From positions 1 through 12,606 of the forward strand of contig JAJRVC010000526.1 of the NCBI GenBank assembly GCA_024277475.1: a DNA stretch of 12,606 nt. The letters run 5' to 3'. Numbering within the stretch: the first letter of the stretch is position 1; every line of letters starts with the position of its first letter. The notes beneath the pieces were generated by a model. That model made no database searches and was not told the origin of the DNA. It saw only the letters and a list, made by a program, of their open reading frames with translations. Source of the stretch: Deltaproteobacteria bacterium. GTDB lineage: Bacteria > Desulfobacterota > Desulfobacteria > Desulfobacterales > JAFDCJ01. Shown here piece by piece: positions 1-7,748 of this stretch. Made by a program: the position numbers and the translations under genes.

Positions 1-3000
1 GGCAGTATCGCCCCGGGGAAATGTCGCAAAGGCGCCTGGAGCATGATCACCTCGCTCTCCGGGCAGTTTGTCGAATTCAACGCAACCTATACCCATGCCT
101 CTGATCTCGGTGGAAGGGCCACTTCAATTATTCGGAACCTCAATGCCTACTTTATGGTTCATGAGGTCTTAAATGATCAGCCCGGCAGGGATGGTTTGCT
201 TGATTTTCTTGCAGATACGGTAGATGACGGAGAGCTGATTCCGGACCGGCTATATGAAAGTGACTGCACGGAGGTTCCGGTTAATCGTTTGAGCGATGCA
301 GCCGTTATAGACTACAGCAATTTGACGGCTCAGGTTCGTGCCACGGTGGACATAGAAAATTGGGTCTTCATACGCCTTGATGATCCTGCCCAGGCCAAAT
401 ACGACATCGACAGTGTCGTCAGATCAGATGGGAAAGTTTTAAACGCTCATAATTACTGGACCAATATCCGGTATCGCGAATCGGACAACAAGAAGCTGAC
501 CTATCTCAATATTTTTGATTTTATGTCGCTGGGCATCTATGAATACACTGTTACGTACAAGTTGCCGGCCGATGACACAGATGCTCCGATAACTACGCTT
601 CGTTTCAATGGGGAAATCCAGGAGCAGGGAGGGAAATATTATGTCCTTCCCGAGACGCAACTGTATTTTACTGTGGAGGATGCCAGTCCTGTCGGGACCT
701 TCAGGAAACTCCCGGGTGATATAGATTTTGTGCCGGCTTATCCGTTTAGTATTTCAGATTCCGGAGAATATCTGCTTACTTATTATTCGCGCGATGAATT
801 AGATAACATAGAAATTCAGAAGTCCGCTATTATCGTTGTTACGGGTTCATATCCGGAAATAGCCGGGCTGGGGCTGGATTCGCAGGAACTGTTCATCGCC
901 GGCGATACCATATCCGTCCGTCCGACGCGCGTCCGCACGACATTTGAAGGTCTGACGACGACAGCCAGCCTTCATGGCAAGGTGGACATCTACCAGGGGG
1001 TCTACGGTTACCCGACAATCAGCCAGGCCCCGTCTTCACCCACAACTGAAACTGGTGCGACTCTCACGGTTGGGGGGGAAAACGTGGACTACTATCAATA
1101 CCGTTTGAACGGTGACCCCTGGAGCAGTGAAAAGCCGGTTTCCAATCCGATCATTTTGAACAGCCTGAGCGGAACAATACAGCTTTCCGTCAAAGGAAGA
1201 AGCCAATATGGGGACTACCATAGCGATGAAGAGGCCGCAACCGTGGCCTGGGTTGTCGACCCGGCGGCATCCAATGTGGCCATCAACGGGATGCCGGAAA
1301 CGCCGAGCCGTGACAACGCAGCAGCGCTGAATATTTCGAGCGTTGACCATTATTGCTATCGGCTGGACGGAGGCCCTTATCAACCCGATGCAGTAGCGGG
1401 AGCACCCATAACACTCGCTCAACTGGCTGACGGGGAGCATACCGTCGAGGTCGTTCCCCGCGGAAGTGCCACCGAGGCATGCCCTGGAGACGTCGCAGGG
1501 ACAACAGCACGCTGGACCGTGGATCGATCTTACGGCTTGACGTTTGCGGATGATAAAAGGGTACGGCACGTCGATCTGGGTTATATTGGTCCTGAGTCCA
1601 TTGAATACACGTGGGATGGCAAGGATGACGGTGGTGTGGCAGTCCCCCCGGGATGGTATGTCATAAAAATATCGATCATTGACGGTCTTGATCGAACGAC
1701 CAGCGCAATCAAATTGGTGCGGATTGGCGGCCTTGTGGAGGATGGTATGGTCTTGACCGATGTCGCCGATGGGAGCCAGAAAGAGGCCTGTGCTTTTGGC
1801 AGATGGGTGGTCTGGCAGGAGCAAAGAGACGACAACTGGGATATATTTGCGTTGGATTTGACGGATGAAACGGCAACTTCGATTCCGGTGAAAGAGGACG
1901 TTCTGAATCAGGAACGGCCCCGTACTGACGGCAACTATGTTGTCTGGGAGGATCGGCAGGCGGATGGGACTTGGGATATATGGGCAAAAAATCTGAACGA
2001 CGCTGAGCCTGCTTTTGCCGTTAGCCAAACCCCTGATACCGATGATAGAAAGCCCGTTGTTTACTGGCCCTGGATTGTCTATCAGACTAAGCCGGTGGCA
2101 GATCCAACCGCCGCCTGGCAACTGAAGGCTTACAACGCAGCGGATGATAGCTTCGAGATGGTTGACCCGACCACTTTTGATCAACAGGATCCCTGGATCT
2201 ACAAGCAATATATCGTCTGGCAGGACTTCAGGGATCCAGGGCCCGGTGAGATATATTTCAAGGATTTAAGAAACGGAACTATCCGTCGTATAACGAATAA
2301 TGGCGGAGGGCAGTACGCACCTGTGATAGACAAACAGTGGATCATTTGGGCGGACAACCGAAACGGACAGTTTGATTTGTACGGGTATAACCGCTTACGT
2401 CATTCAGAAACGCAACTCACGGACACAGCCGAAGACGAAACAGGACCGCGGATCAACGGCAATTGGGTTGTCTACTCGGAAGACTCTGCCGGTGAACTGA
2501 TTACCAATCTGCGTATGCTTTCCCTGTCCAATTTTTCTTCCATTCAGATAACCAACATAGCATCGGAGAAGCAAAATCCAAGTGCTGCATCAGGTAAGAT
2601 CGTATGGACCGAGAATCGAACTGGTTACCAGAAAATAATGGTAGGGAAGTTGCCTGATCTTCATCCCGTGTTTAACAATCAAAATGCCGTGGCCGTTACG
2701 GAAGGCCTGGTTTCCAAGATACAGGATGCATTTACCCTGCTCGATTTATGGAATAGTGAGGCAGGCGTTACTGCAATCACAAGGTTTTCGAGTTTGCTGC
2801 CTGATGTGGTGTCAGAAACCGCTACATGGACCAACGGGCAACCCTCAGGTACGAACTTTAATTTAGCAACCGGAGATTTTTTATGGGTAAGGTTTGACCA
2901 GGGGCAAATCCTTGATTTTGGGCAGGGCGCATGTGGCGCGATTGAATTAATTTCTGGTGTGAATGTTCTCAGTTATGCCTGTTTCCCGGATCATTACACG

Positions 3001-3195
3001 GCATACAAACTTATAAAAGAAATGGATATAAACAATGTCGCCGGCCTTCGCATGCTCGATTCCCAATCTGGAAAGTGGCGCGTTGTGTCTGCGGTGGATG
3101 GCAAGATCGCAGGTGAGAATTTTACCATTCCAAGAATAGCTGTGATCATGTTGGATTTGAAAAACCCGATTTCGGCCTGGAAGCCAGGGGAGTGA
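1..3195 (+). CDS. Large secreted-type protein with Ig-like repeats and a seven-repeat TolB-like beta-propeller (5' partial)
   Basis: The reading frame is open from base 1. The first Met codon (43) has no well-spaced ribosome-binding site and no signal peptide after it, so the true start lies upstream and about 1064 residues are visible. Two similar Ig-like repeats of the YYQYRLNG / HYCYRLDGGPY type begin near 1081 and 1339. A FlgD-type Ig-like segment (YTWDGKDDGG...VPPGWY) lies near 1606-1720. From about 1800 to 2650 there are seven repeats built on a W/Y-V-V-W core followed by D-R/N-R and DI(F/W/Y): near 1801, 1933, 2068, 2206, 2335, 2461 and 2593. This fits a seven-bladed TolB/YWTD-like propeller, a fold used for protein or ligand binding. 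A separate C-terminal module of about 170 residues follows. No catalytic motif was recognised. It is the first visible gene of a four-gene run; its stop is 5 bases before the next ATG. Export is inferred from domain content and neighbours, and the exact role is unknown. Confidence 0.85.
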   Translation, partial: GSIAPGKCRKGAWSMITSLSGQFVEFNATYTHASDLGGRATSIIRNLNAYFMVHEVLNDQPGRDGLLDFLADTVDDGELIPDRLYESDCTEVPVNRLSDAAVIDYSNLTAQVRATVDIENWVFIRLDDPAQAKYDIDSVVRSDGKVLNAHNYWTNIRYRESDNKKLTYLNIFDFMSLGIYEYTVTYKLPADDTDAPITTLRFNGEIQEQGGKYYVLPETQLYFTVEDASPVGTFRKLPGDIDFVPAYPFSISDSGEYLLTYYSRDELDNIEIQKSAIIVVTGSYPEIAGLGLDSQELFIAGDTISVRPTRVRTTFEGLTTTASLHGKVDIYQGVYGYPTISQAPSSPTTETGATLTVGGENVDYYQYRLNGDPWSSEKPVSNPIILNSLSGTIQLSVKGRSQYGDYHSDEEAATVAWVVDPAASNVAINGMPETPSRDNAAALNISSVDHYCYRLDGGPYQPDAVAGAPITLAQLADGEHTVEVVPRGSATEACPGDVAGTTARWTVDRSYGLTFADDKRVRHVDLGYIGPESIEYTWDGKDDGGVAVPPGWYVIKISIIDGLDRTTSAIKLVRIGGLVEDGMVLTDVADGSQKEACAFGRWVVWQEQRDDNWDIFALDLTDETATSIPVKEDVLNQERPRTDGNYVVWEDRQADGTWDIWAKNLNDAEPAFAVSQTPDTDDRKPVVYWPWIVYQTKPVADPTAAWQLKAYNAADDSFEMVDPTTFDQQDPWIYKQYIVWQDFRDPGPGEIYFKDLRNGTIRRITNNGGGQYAPVIDKQWIIWADNRNGQFDLYGYNRLRHSETQLTDTAEDETGPRINGNWVVYSEDSAGELITNLRMLSLSNFSSIQITNIASEKQNPSAASGKIVWTENRTGYQKIMVGKLPDLHPVFNNQNAVAVTEGLVSKIQDAFTLLDLWNSEAGVTAITRFSSLLPDVVSETATWTNGQPSGTNFNLATGDFLWVRFDQGQILDFGQGACGAIELISGVNVLSYACFPDHYTAYKLIKEMDINNVAGLRMLDSQSGKWRVVSAVDGKIAGENFTIPRIAVIMLDLKNPISAWKPGE

Positions 3196-3200
3196 TAGAG

Positions 3201-4016
3201 ATGAAAAATGGACTAGGCGCCCTCAGCGTTATCATTTGTTTTGTACTATTTATATTGCCTGATGTTTGTTTTGGCGTAACTGCCGGCCGGCTGCAAAAAA
3301 TGCTTAAGGAAGGCGAAACAGTTACTATCGTTGATGTAAGAGGCCGAAATGAATTTACCTCAGGCCATATCCCAAACGCCATCAACATTCCTGCCCAGGT
3401 TGTCAAATATAAAAAATTGCCACCAATGGGAAAAATCGTCGTATGTGGAGACGGAATCAATACGGCTGATGCTGTTGAAGCAGTCCGCGCTTTGAATCAG
3501 AAGACTGGTATTGACGCTGAAATCCTGGAGGGCGGCTTTCCTGCCTGGTCTGAACTCAAATACACAAGCACACACAAGATTGGTATTACCCGCCAGATGT
3601 TTCGTTATATTACATACGAGAAACTCAAACAGGCATCGGAAAAAAACCGGCGGATGGTGTTGGTTGATATGCGCAGAGTGGGCGATCTGAAAAAAAGTAC
3701 AGGGCTCTGCAACGATGAATGTTCGTCAAATTTAAGCGTGAAATTTCCCGGGCTTGAGGTTTTAGCTCTTGCCCCCCGGAACCTGAAAGCAGGAGGAAAA
3801 GTTGAAGCCGTATCCATGGCAAAGTTTTTTCGCGCTAGGGAAAGTGAACGGGGCAGGGTTTTCGTTCTCATTGGCCGAGGTGATGGGCATGCGGAAAAGG
3901 TTGCTCGTTATTTACACGGGGCCGGTATTACCCAAGTCGTTATCTTGGCCGGTGGTGAAAGAGTATTGCAAAAAAACGGGCAATCAGGTTTTGAGACCCA
4001 GGTCGTGAAGGACTGA
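3201..4016 (+). CDS. Exported tandem rhodanese-like protein, second domain lacking the catalytic Cys
   Basis: The protein has 271 residues. Residues 1-25 form a signal peptide (hydrophobic core ALSVIICFVLFIL, likely cut after CFG), so it acts outside the cytoplasm. Domain 1 (about 30-125) is a canonical rhodanese: TIVDVRGRNEF, then SGHIPNAINIP, then active loop VVCGDG with Cys82, the residue that would carry persulfide. Domain 2 (about 135-260) keeps the fold pattern (MVLVDMRR; ILAGGERVL), but its loop reads VLIGRGDG with Ile224 where Cys would align, so it is probably non-catalytic. It also holds a CNDEC pair (Cys170, Cys174). ATG 3201 is chosen because GGGGAG (3187-3192) lies 8 bases upstream; a GTG at 3192 overlapping the previous stop would add three residues. 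Sulfur transfer is known for the family, but the partner here is unknown. It is probably co-transcribed with both neighbours. Confidence 0.85.
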   Translation: MKNGLGALSVIICFVLFILPDVCFGVTAGRLQKMLKEGETVTIVDVRGRNEFTSGHIPNAINIPAQVVKYKKLPPMGKIVVCGDGINTADAVEAVRALNQKTGIDAEILEGGFPAWSELKYTSTHKIGITRQMFRYITYEKLKQASEKNRRMVLVDMRRVGDLKKSTGLCNDECSSNLSVKFPGLEVLALAPRNLKAGGKVEAVSMAKFFRARESERGRVFVLIGRGDGHAEKVARYLHGAGITQVVILAGGERVLQKNGQSGFETQVVKD

Positions 4017-4025
4017 TAAGGAAAA

Positions 4026-4745
4026 TTGAAATCGAATTTTTTTATAAGCACTGCAGTCGTGCTCCTGCTGAACCTGTGGATGGCATTTGATTCAACTGCA
4101 CAGGATGCTGAAGAATGCCGGAGGCTCGCGTTTAAAAATCTATCCTGCTCGGCGGCTAGTATGGATAATCCGGTAGAAAACACATTTGAAACTATAACGG
4201 GACGAAAGATTACGAACAGTGGATTCGCCTGGAAATACGGATATGATATGGGCATTCAAAACGGAGATTTGATTGTAAAGGTGTCAGTCAATCTGATTCC
4301 TGCAGGGGGTGTCACAGTGCGGGAGCTCGAAAGAGTAAAATCTTCTTGGCAGGAAGGTATTGAACGAATCTGGAGTCGTCGGTTTTCACTGGAGACATCA
4401 TCGGGAAAACAGTATCCTATCATTATAGATGTATCTTTCAGGGGACCGAGATTTCATCACGATGTGATTGTCAGGCCGGGTTCAGGACGATCGGATGCAC
4501 TCAACTGGAATGTCCAGGACAGTCCGGAACTCGTATCCCATGAGTTCGGACACATGATAGGGATATTCGATGAATATTACAAAGGCGCACTGGAACCGCA
4601 GGATGCCACTATTGACCCTGCCAGCATCATGACCTCCAATCCTGGAGAAGGTGCTGCAACCCGCGTAAGACACTATGAGCCATTTCGCAGATGGTTTGTG
4701 AGTAAGACCAAGATGAGCAATGTGAGGATCATCCATGAAAAATGA
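4026..4745 (+). CDS. Secreted metzincin-like zinc metallopeptidase
   Basis: The protein has 239 residues and starts at a TTG codon. AAGGA (4018-4022) lies just upstream, and only this start gives a full signal peptide (residues 1-25, core TAVVLLLNLWMAF, likely cut STA|QD). The next in-frame ATG would destroy the signal peptide. Residues 172-183 read HEFGHMIGIFDE, an HExxHxxGxxD zinc site: His172, His176 and Asp182 are putative ligands and Glu173 the general base. SIMTSN follows with Met202, fitting a Met-turn about 20 residues after the last ligand. Together these define a metzincin-like fold. The HEFGH-IG-xDEY form occurs in several bacterial secreted zincins. No separate propeptide domain is evident, although the roughly 145 residues before the site could include one. 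The gene begins 9 bases after the rhodanese stop and overlaps the next gene by 11 bases, so co-expression is likely. The substrate is unknown. Confidence 0.85.
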   Translation: MKSNFFISTAVVLLLNLWMAFDSTAQDAEECRRLAFKNLSCSAASMDNPVENTFETITGRKITNSGFAWKYGYDMGIQNGDLIVKVSVNLIPAGGVTVRELERVKSSWQEGIERIWSRRFSLETSSGKQYPIIIDVSFRGPRFHHDVIVRPGSGRSDALNWNVQDSPELVSHEFGHMIGIFDEYYKGALEPQDATIDPASIMTSNPGEGAATRVRHYEPFRRWFVSKTKMSNVRIIHEK

Positions 4746-6831
4746 AAGCATGAATAGGATGGGAGTGGGAGCGAAAGGTCTCTCTTATGTTGTTTTTACC
4801 GTTGTATTGCTTCTGTTGTCATCTTTTTCGGCATGGGCGCAGTTGACGATTCATGATGTGCAAACGACAGACGTGACTTCTTCCGGTTTTGCTGTTTTAT
4901 GGAGAAATTCAGCGGCCGCGACCCCGCGTATTGCCGTTTTTGCAGATCCGGAAGAAACCGTAGAGATCACTAATAAACTCGAAGTGACCCTTTTTCCCCT
5001 TTTTGGCGGGGACCCTGACATTGCTGATGAGTTCAGCCGTGATGAGGCGATGGATGATCTCCGGGATTCCGCCAAGTCGCTGGGGCTGGTGAAAATCGGC
5101 GTTCAAGGCTGTCTTCCTCAGACCCCCTATTATTTTAGAGTTTTTTCGGAAACTGCTGCCGAAAAGGCTCAGTGGCCGGAGTCAGGATTGGTTTCGGTGA
5201 TAACCAAGAAAGAAAATGCATTTGTACGGGATTCAAAACAGATTTTGGTAACTTTGAGGGATAATCACGGGTCGATTGATTTTCAGGGGTGGTTAATGAC
5301 GGCTTTCGCCGGTGAGACCCTTTATCCTGTCTCTTCTTACGTGGGAGACGGGGGCGGCATCAATCAGGCCTACCTCGACCTGAGCAATCTGTTCGATGGA
5401 GATGAAGACAATTGGACTCCAACAGGATTACAGGTGGTGACTCTCGAGGTTCGGATGCCCGGGGCCGGTCCTATCCGGAGAGGTCTGACGCTTTTTTATT
5501 CGGAAACGTTTCAGGTGGGCACTGTCAGCACGGTCGAGATCAATATAGATGAGGCCGGGGACGAAACGCCGCCGGTTGTTTTACCCTCTATTCCGGGTGG
5601 TACATATAACGGAGCCCAAAGTATAACCCTTTCTGCTGATGAACAGGCGTATATCTTTTTTACAACCGACGATAGTGATCCGACGACGGATTCTACTTTA
5701 TACACCGATCCTATTCAAATTGATCAAACCACGACACTTAAGTTCCTGGCAGTGGACACGGCCGGCAATCAAAGCGTTGTGGATAGTGAATTGTACACGA
5801 TTGGTTATAACCAGTTACCATTTGGGCCGACCACTCCGGATCCGGTTGACGAGGCCACAACGATTTCTGTTGTGACGGCATTGACCTGGCAGAGTCAGGG
5901 AGATCCCGATGCGGGAGATGTCGTTTGGTATGATGTCTATTTATGGACGCTTGCCAACAGTGACCCGCCCGTTTGTGCGGACCAGTCAACGCTGTCATGT
6001 CTGCCGGATGCTCTCCAGTTTGATACAACCTACTCCTGGCAGGTGGTGGCAAAAGATAGTCACGGTGGAGAAACAGCCGGACCCGTATGGACTTTTGCGA
6101 CTTTTTCCCGGAATGGAGATGAAGATCTGGATGGCCTGAGCAATGAGGACGAAATATTCTGGGGATCGAATCCGTTTGATTGGGATACGGATAAAGACGG
6201 CTACAGTGATGGGGATGAGATTGTCTGGGGCAGTGATCCAACCGATGATGAGAGTATCCCGAATATCGATTGCGAAGGCGATTTTAATTTTGATGGAGAT
6301 GTGGACGCTTTTGATCTTGCGATTTTTACCGATGCGATCGGTTCATCACTGGGCTTTGCCCGCTTCAATACGGCTGCTGACTTTGATGGAGATGACCAGG
6401 TGGACGAGCGTGACTTGATGATTTTCACAGATGATTACGGCAGGGTCGATTGCCCTTATGTGCTGTCACCCGCTGATTTGGACGGTGACGGCGACGTCGA
6501 TGAGCAGGATCTGGATCAATTCATCAGCGCATTGGATACCTGCGAAGGTTCGCAATGGTTTATGGGTGAGGCGGACTATGATCGGAACGGATGCATAACG
6601 AACATGGATTATGTTTTGTGGCACAATTATTATCAAAATCAGGGAGCCACAGCGTCAGCAGATGTCGATGGCGATGGAGATGTTGATTCAGATGATTTTC
6701 AAACGCTCGAAAATGCTTTGGGCCAGTGTGTGAGAGATGCAGGTTTTGTCCTGAGAGCGGACTATGATGGCGATGGCTGTATCACCAATTCCGACTACAC
6801 AACCTGGTATGGCTACTATAATCAAAATTGA
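4735..6831 (+). CDS. Secreted multidomain protein: FN3-like, chitobiase-type Ig, FN3, TSP3 repeats and three dockerin-like modules
   Basis: The protein has 698 residues. The ATG at 4735 lies inside the end of the peptidase gene, with GAGG (4724-4727) 7 bases upstream. The signal peptide ends near AWAQ (about residue 36). Next come an FN3-like domain (about 37-140), an unassigned beta-rich stretch (about 145-275), a chitobiase-type C-terminal Ig-like domain (about 279-358; PGGTYNGAQSITLSA then FFTTDDSDPT), and an FN3-like domain (about 362-457). Two TSP3-type calcium repeats follow (about 460-510; DEDLDGLSNEDEIFWGSNP and DTDKDGYSDGDEI). The C-terminus has three pairs of EF-hand-like calcium loops arranged as dockerins: DFNFDGDVDAFDL with DFDGDDQVDERDL; DLDGDGDVDEQDL with DYDRNGCITNMDY; DVDGDGDVDSDDF with DYDGDGCITNSDY. 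Dockerins normally bind cohesins and need calcium. No enzymatic domain was recognised, so a binding or scaffold role is inferred. It is the last gene of the tight run. Confidence 0.85.
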   Translation: MKNESMNRMGVGAKGLSYVVFTVVLLLLSSFSAWAQLTIHDVQTTDVTSSGFAVLWRNSAAATPRIAVFADPEETVEITNKLEVTLFPLFGGDPDIADEFSRDEAMDDLRDSAKSLGLVKIGVQGCLPQTPYYFRVFSETAAEKAQWPESGLVSVITKKENAFVRDSKQILVTLRDNHGSIDFQGWLMTAFAGETLYPVSSYVGDGGGINQAYLDLSNLFDGDEDNWTPTGLQVVTLEVRMPGAGPIRRGLTLFYSETFQVGTVSTVEINIDEAGDETPPVVLPSIPGGTYNGAQSITLSADEQAYIFFTTDDSDPTTDSTLYTDPIQIDQTTTLKFLAVDTAGNQSVVDSELYTIGYNQLPFGPTTPDPVDEATTISVVTALTWQSQGDPDAGDVVWYDVYLWTLANSDPPVCADQSTLSCLPDALQFDTTYSWQVVAKDSHGGETAGPVWTFATFSRNGDEDLDGLSNEDEIFWGSNPFDWDTDKDGYSDGDEIVWGSDPTDDESIPNIDCEGDFNFDGDVDAFDLAIFTDAIGSSLGFARFNTAADFDGDDQVDERDLMIFTDDYGRVDCPYVLSPADLDGDGDVDEQDLDQFISALDTCEGSQWFMGEADYDRNGCITNMDYVLWHNYYQNQGATASADVDGDGDVDSDDFQTLENALGQCVRDAGFVLRADYDGDGCITNSDYTTWYGYYNQN

Positions 6832-7129
6832 ACGACTTTTTGGTTGATCCCCAGAAATTTCTTCACAAAAAATAGATCAGGTGGTACCCTGACCTGAACA
6901 AGCCGGAAATACGAAGCACGAAATACGAAACAAATTCGGATCAGCAAAAGTGAAATAGTCGAACAAATAAAAACTGAATGTCCGCTCAGGTGCCTCTGAA
7001 GTCCAGATGAACAGGGATCAATAGAGGCAGCAAAAAATTTCTTGCCACTAAAAACAACAATTTCGGAACTAAGGTATTAATATACTCGGCTATAAAAGCG
7101 TTCAAATTTAGAAGGAGTGGGGTGTTGTC
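6832..7129. other. Intergenic region before the cohesin-like gene
   Basis: These 298 bases hold no convincing gene. A 7-bp tandem repeat lies at 6909-6929. A 6-bp stem hairpin (TCAGGT 6877-6882 with ACCTGA 6892-6897, 9-base loop) has no T-run after it on the + strand, so it is not a convincing operon terminator. The final part is AT-rich, with TATACT (7081-7086) and TATAAA (7091-7096) as possible -10 boxes, but no clear -35 partner was found. AAGGAG (7112-7117) is the ribosome-binding site of the gene starting at 7130. Confidence 0.6.
6906..6929. repeat. Heptamer tandem repeat, CGAA type
   Basis: Three consecutive 7-base units ATACGAA, GCACGAA and ATACGAA occupy 6909-6929. Equivalently, GAAATACGAA occurs twice exactly (6906-6915 and 6920-6929) 14 bases apart. 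The repeat is short, non-coding and in an intergenic region. Its function is unknown. A different heptamer repeat sits in the other long intergenic gap. Confidence 0.75.
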
Positions 7130-7711
7130 ATGAAAAATGGAAGAGCAGCCGGATGCATTATGGTAGCGGGCCTTATGGTAGTCCTCGCTTTTGGTTTTGC
7201 CCATGCGTCACCTGTTGTAACATTGGAATTGGTTGAAGACCCTCCTTTTTCCGTAGGGGGGATTTTTGAGATCCGGGTGTTTGCGGATGTCGGCACGCTG
7301 GAAATTGCCGCTTTCGGTTTTGATCTGATCGGCTTTGATGGCCCGTCCCTGACATTCAATGGAGCAAGCGTAGCACCTAAATTCAAAACGAAATCGCTGG
7401 AATTTACTAACACGGATGTGGCCGCTATCAGCAGCCCCATGGATGGCATTGTCACGGGGAATAATGTCCACCTTGCAAGTTTGTTTTTTACCGTAAACCA
7501 CCCGGGTATATTTTCAGTGGGTATATTTTCAGATCTTTTAGATCTCAATGAAGGACTATTCTTCCCTGATGCCACTCCGACGTTAGACATGTCCACAACT
7601 TTAGATGTAAATATTGCAGTCCCATTGCCATCTGCTGTGCTTTTATTGAGTTCCGGCTTGGCGACCCTGCTTTTTGTTCGCCGAAAGATTTTAGATATCA
7701 ATTTATTCTGA
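7130..7711 (+). CDS. Exported cohesin-like domain protein with a PEP-CTERM-type sorting signal
   Basis: The protein has 193 residues. The ATG follows AAGGAG (7112-7117) by 12 bases. Residues 1-26 are a signal peptide (cut near AHA|SP). Residues about 28-160 form one beta-rich domain with a cohesin-like pattern: SVGGIFEIRVFADV, AAFGFDLIGFD, then TGNNVHLASLFFTV and GIFSVGIFS. The C-terminus is VPLPS (164-168), a hydrophobic helix (169-183) and RRK (184-186), matching the VPLP variant of exosortase-recognised PEP-CTERM signals; a short seven-residue tail follows. Such proteins are exported, cut and anchored or released at the cell surface. The exosortase is not in this window. Cohesins normally bind dockerins, and the preceding gene encodes three dockerin-like modules. 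The sorting signal is well supported. The cohesin assignment is a pattern judgement and could instead be a generic beta-sandwich. Confidence 0.8.
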   Translation: MKNGRAAGCIMVAGLMVVLAFGFAHASPVVTLELVEDPPFSVGGIFEIRVFADVGTLEIAAFGFDLIGFDGPSLTFNGASVAPKFKTKSLEFTNTDVAAISSPMDGIVTGNNVHLASLFFTVNHPGIFSVGIFSDLLDLNEGLFFPDATPTLDMSTTLDVNIAVPLPSAVLLLSSGLATLLFVRRKILDINLF

Positions 7712-7720
7712 CATCGAAAA

Positions 7721-7739
7721 CCTGGTCCTCCGGGACAGG
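7721..7739. terminator. Candidate bidirectional terminator between convergent genes
   Basis: CCTGGTCC (7721-7728) pairs with GGACAGG (7733-7739), giving seven base pairs with one bulged G and a TCCG loop. On the + strand it is followed by ATTCTTT. On the - strand it is followed by TTTTCG. It lies in the 37-base gap between two genes that end facing each other, where a shared terminator is expected. The tails are only moderately T-rich. Confidence 0.55.
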
Positions 7740-7748
7740 ATTCTTTAC

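Noticed and set aside
1036..2208. 390-residue open frame on the - strand
   Set aside because: It lies wholly opposite the propeller protein gene, which has clear domain repeats. The - strand product shows no recognisable family pattern.
6877..6897. Hairpin after the dockerin gene as operon terminator
   Set aside because: The stem is only 6 bp with a 9-base loop, and on the + strand no T-run follows. The T-run is on the - strand side, where no gene needs termination.
6906..6929. CRISPR-like repeat
   Set aside because: Units are 7 bases in direct tandem with no spacers.
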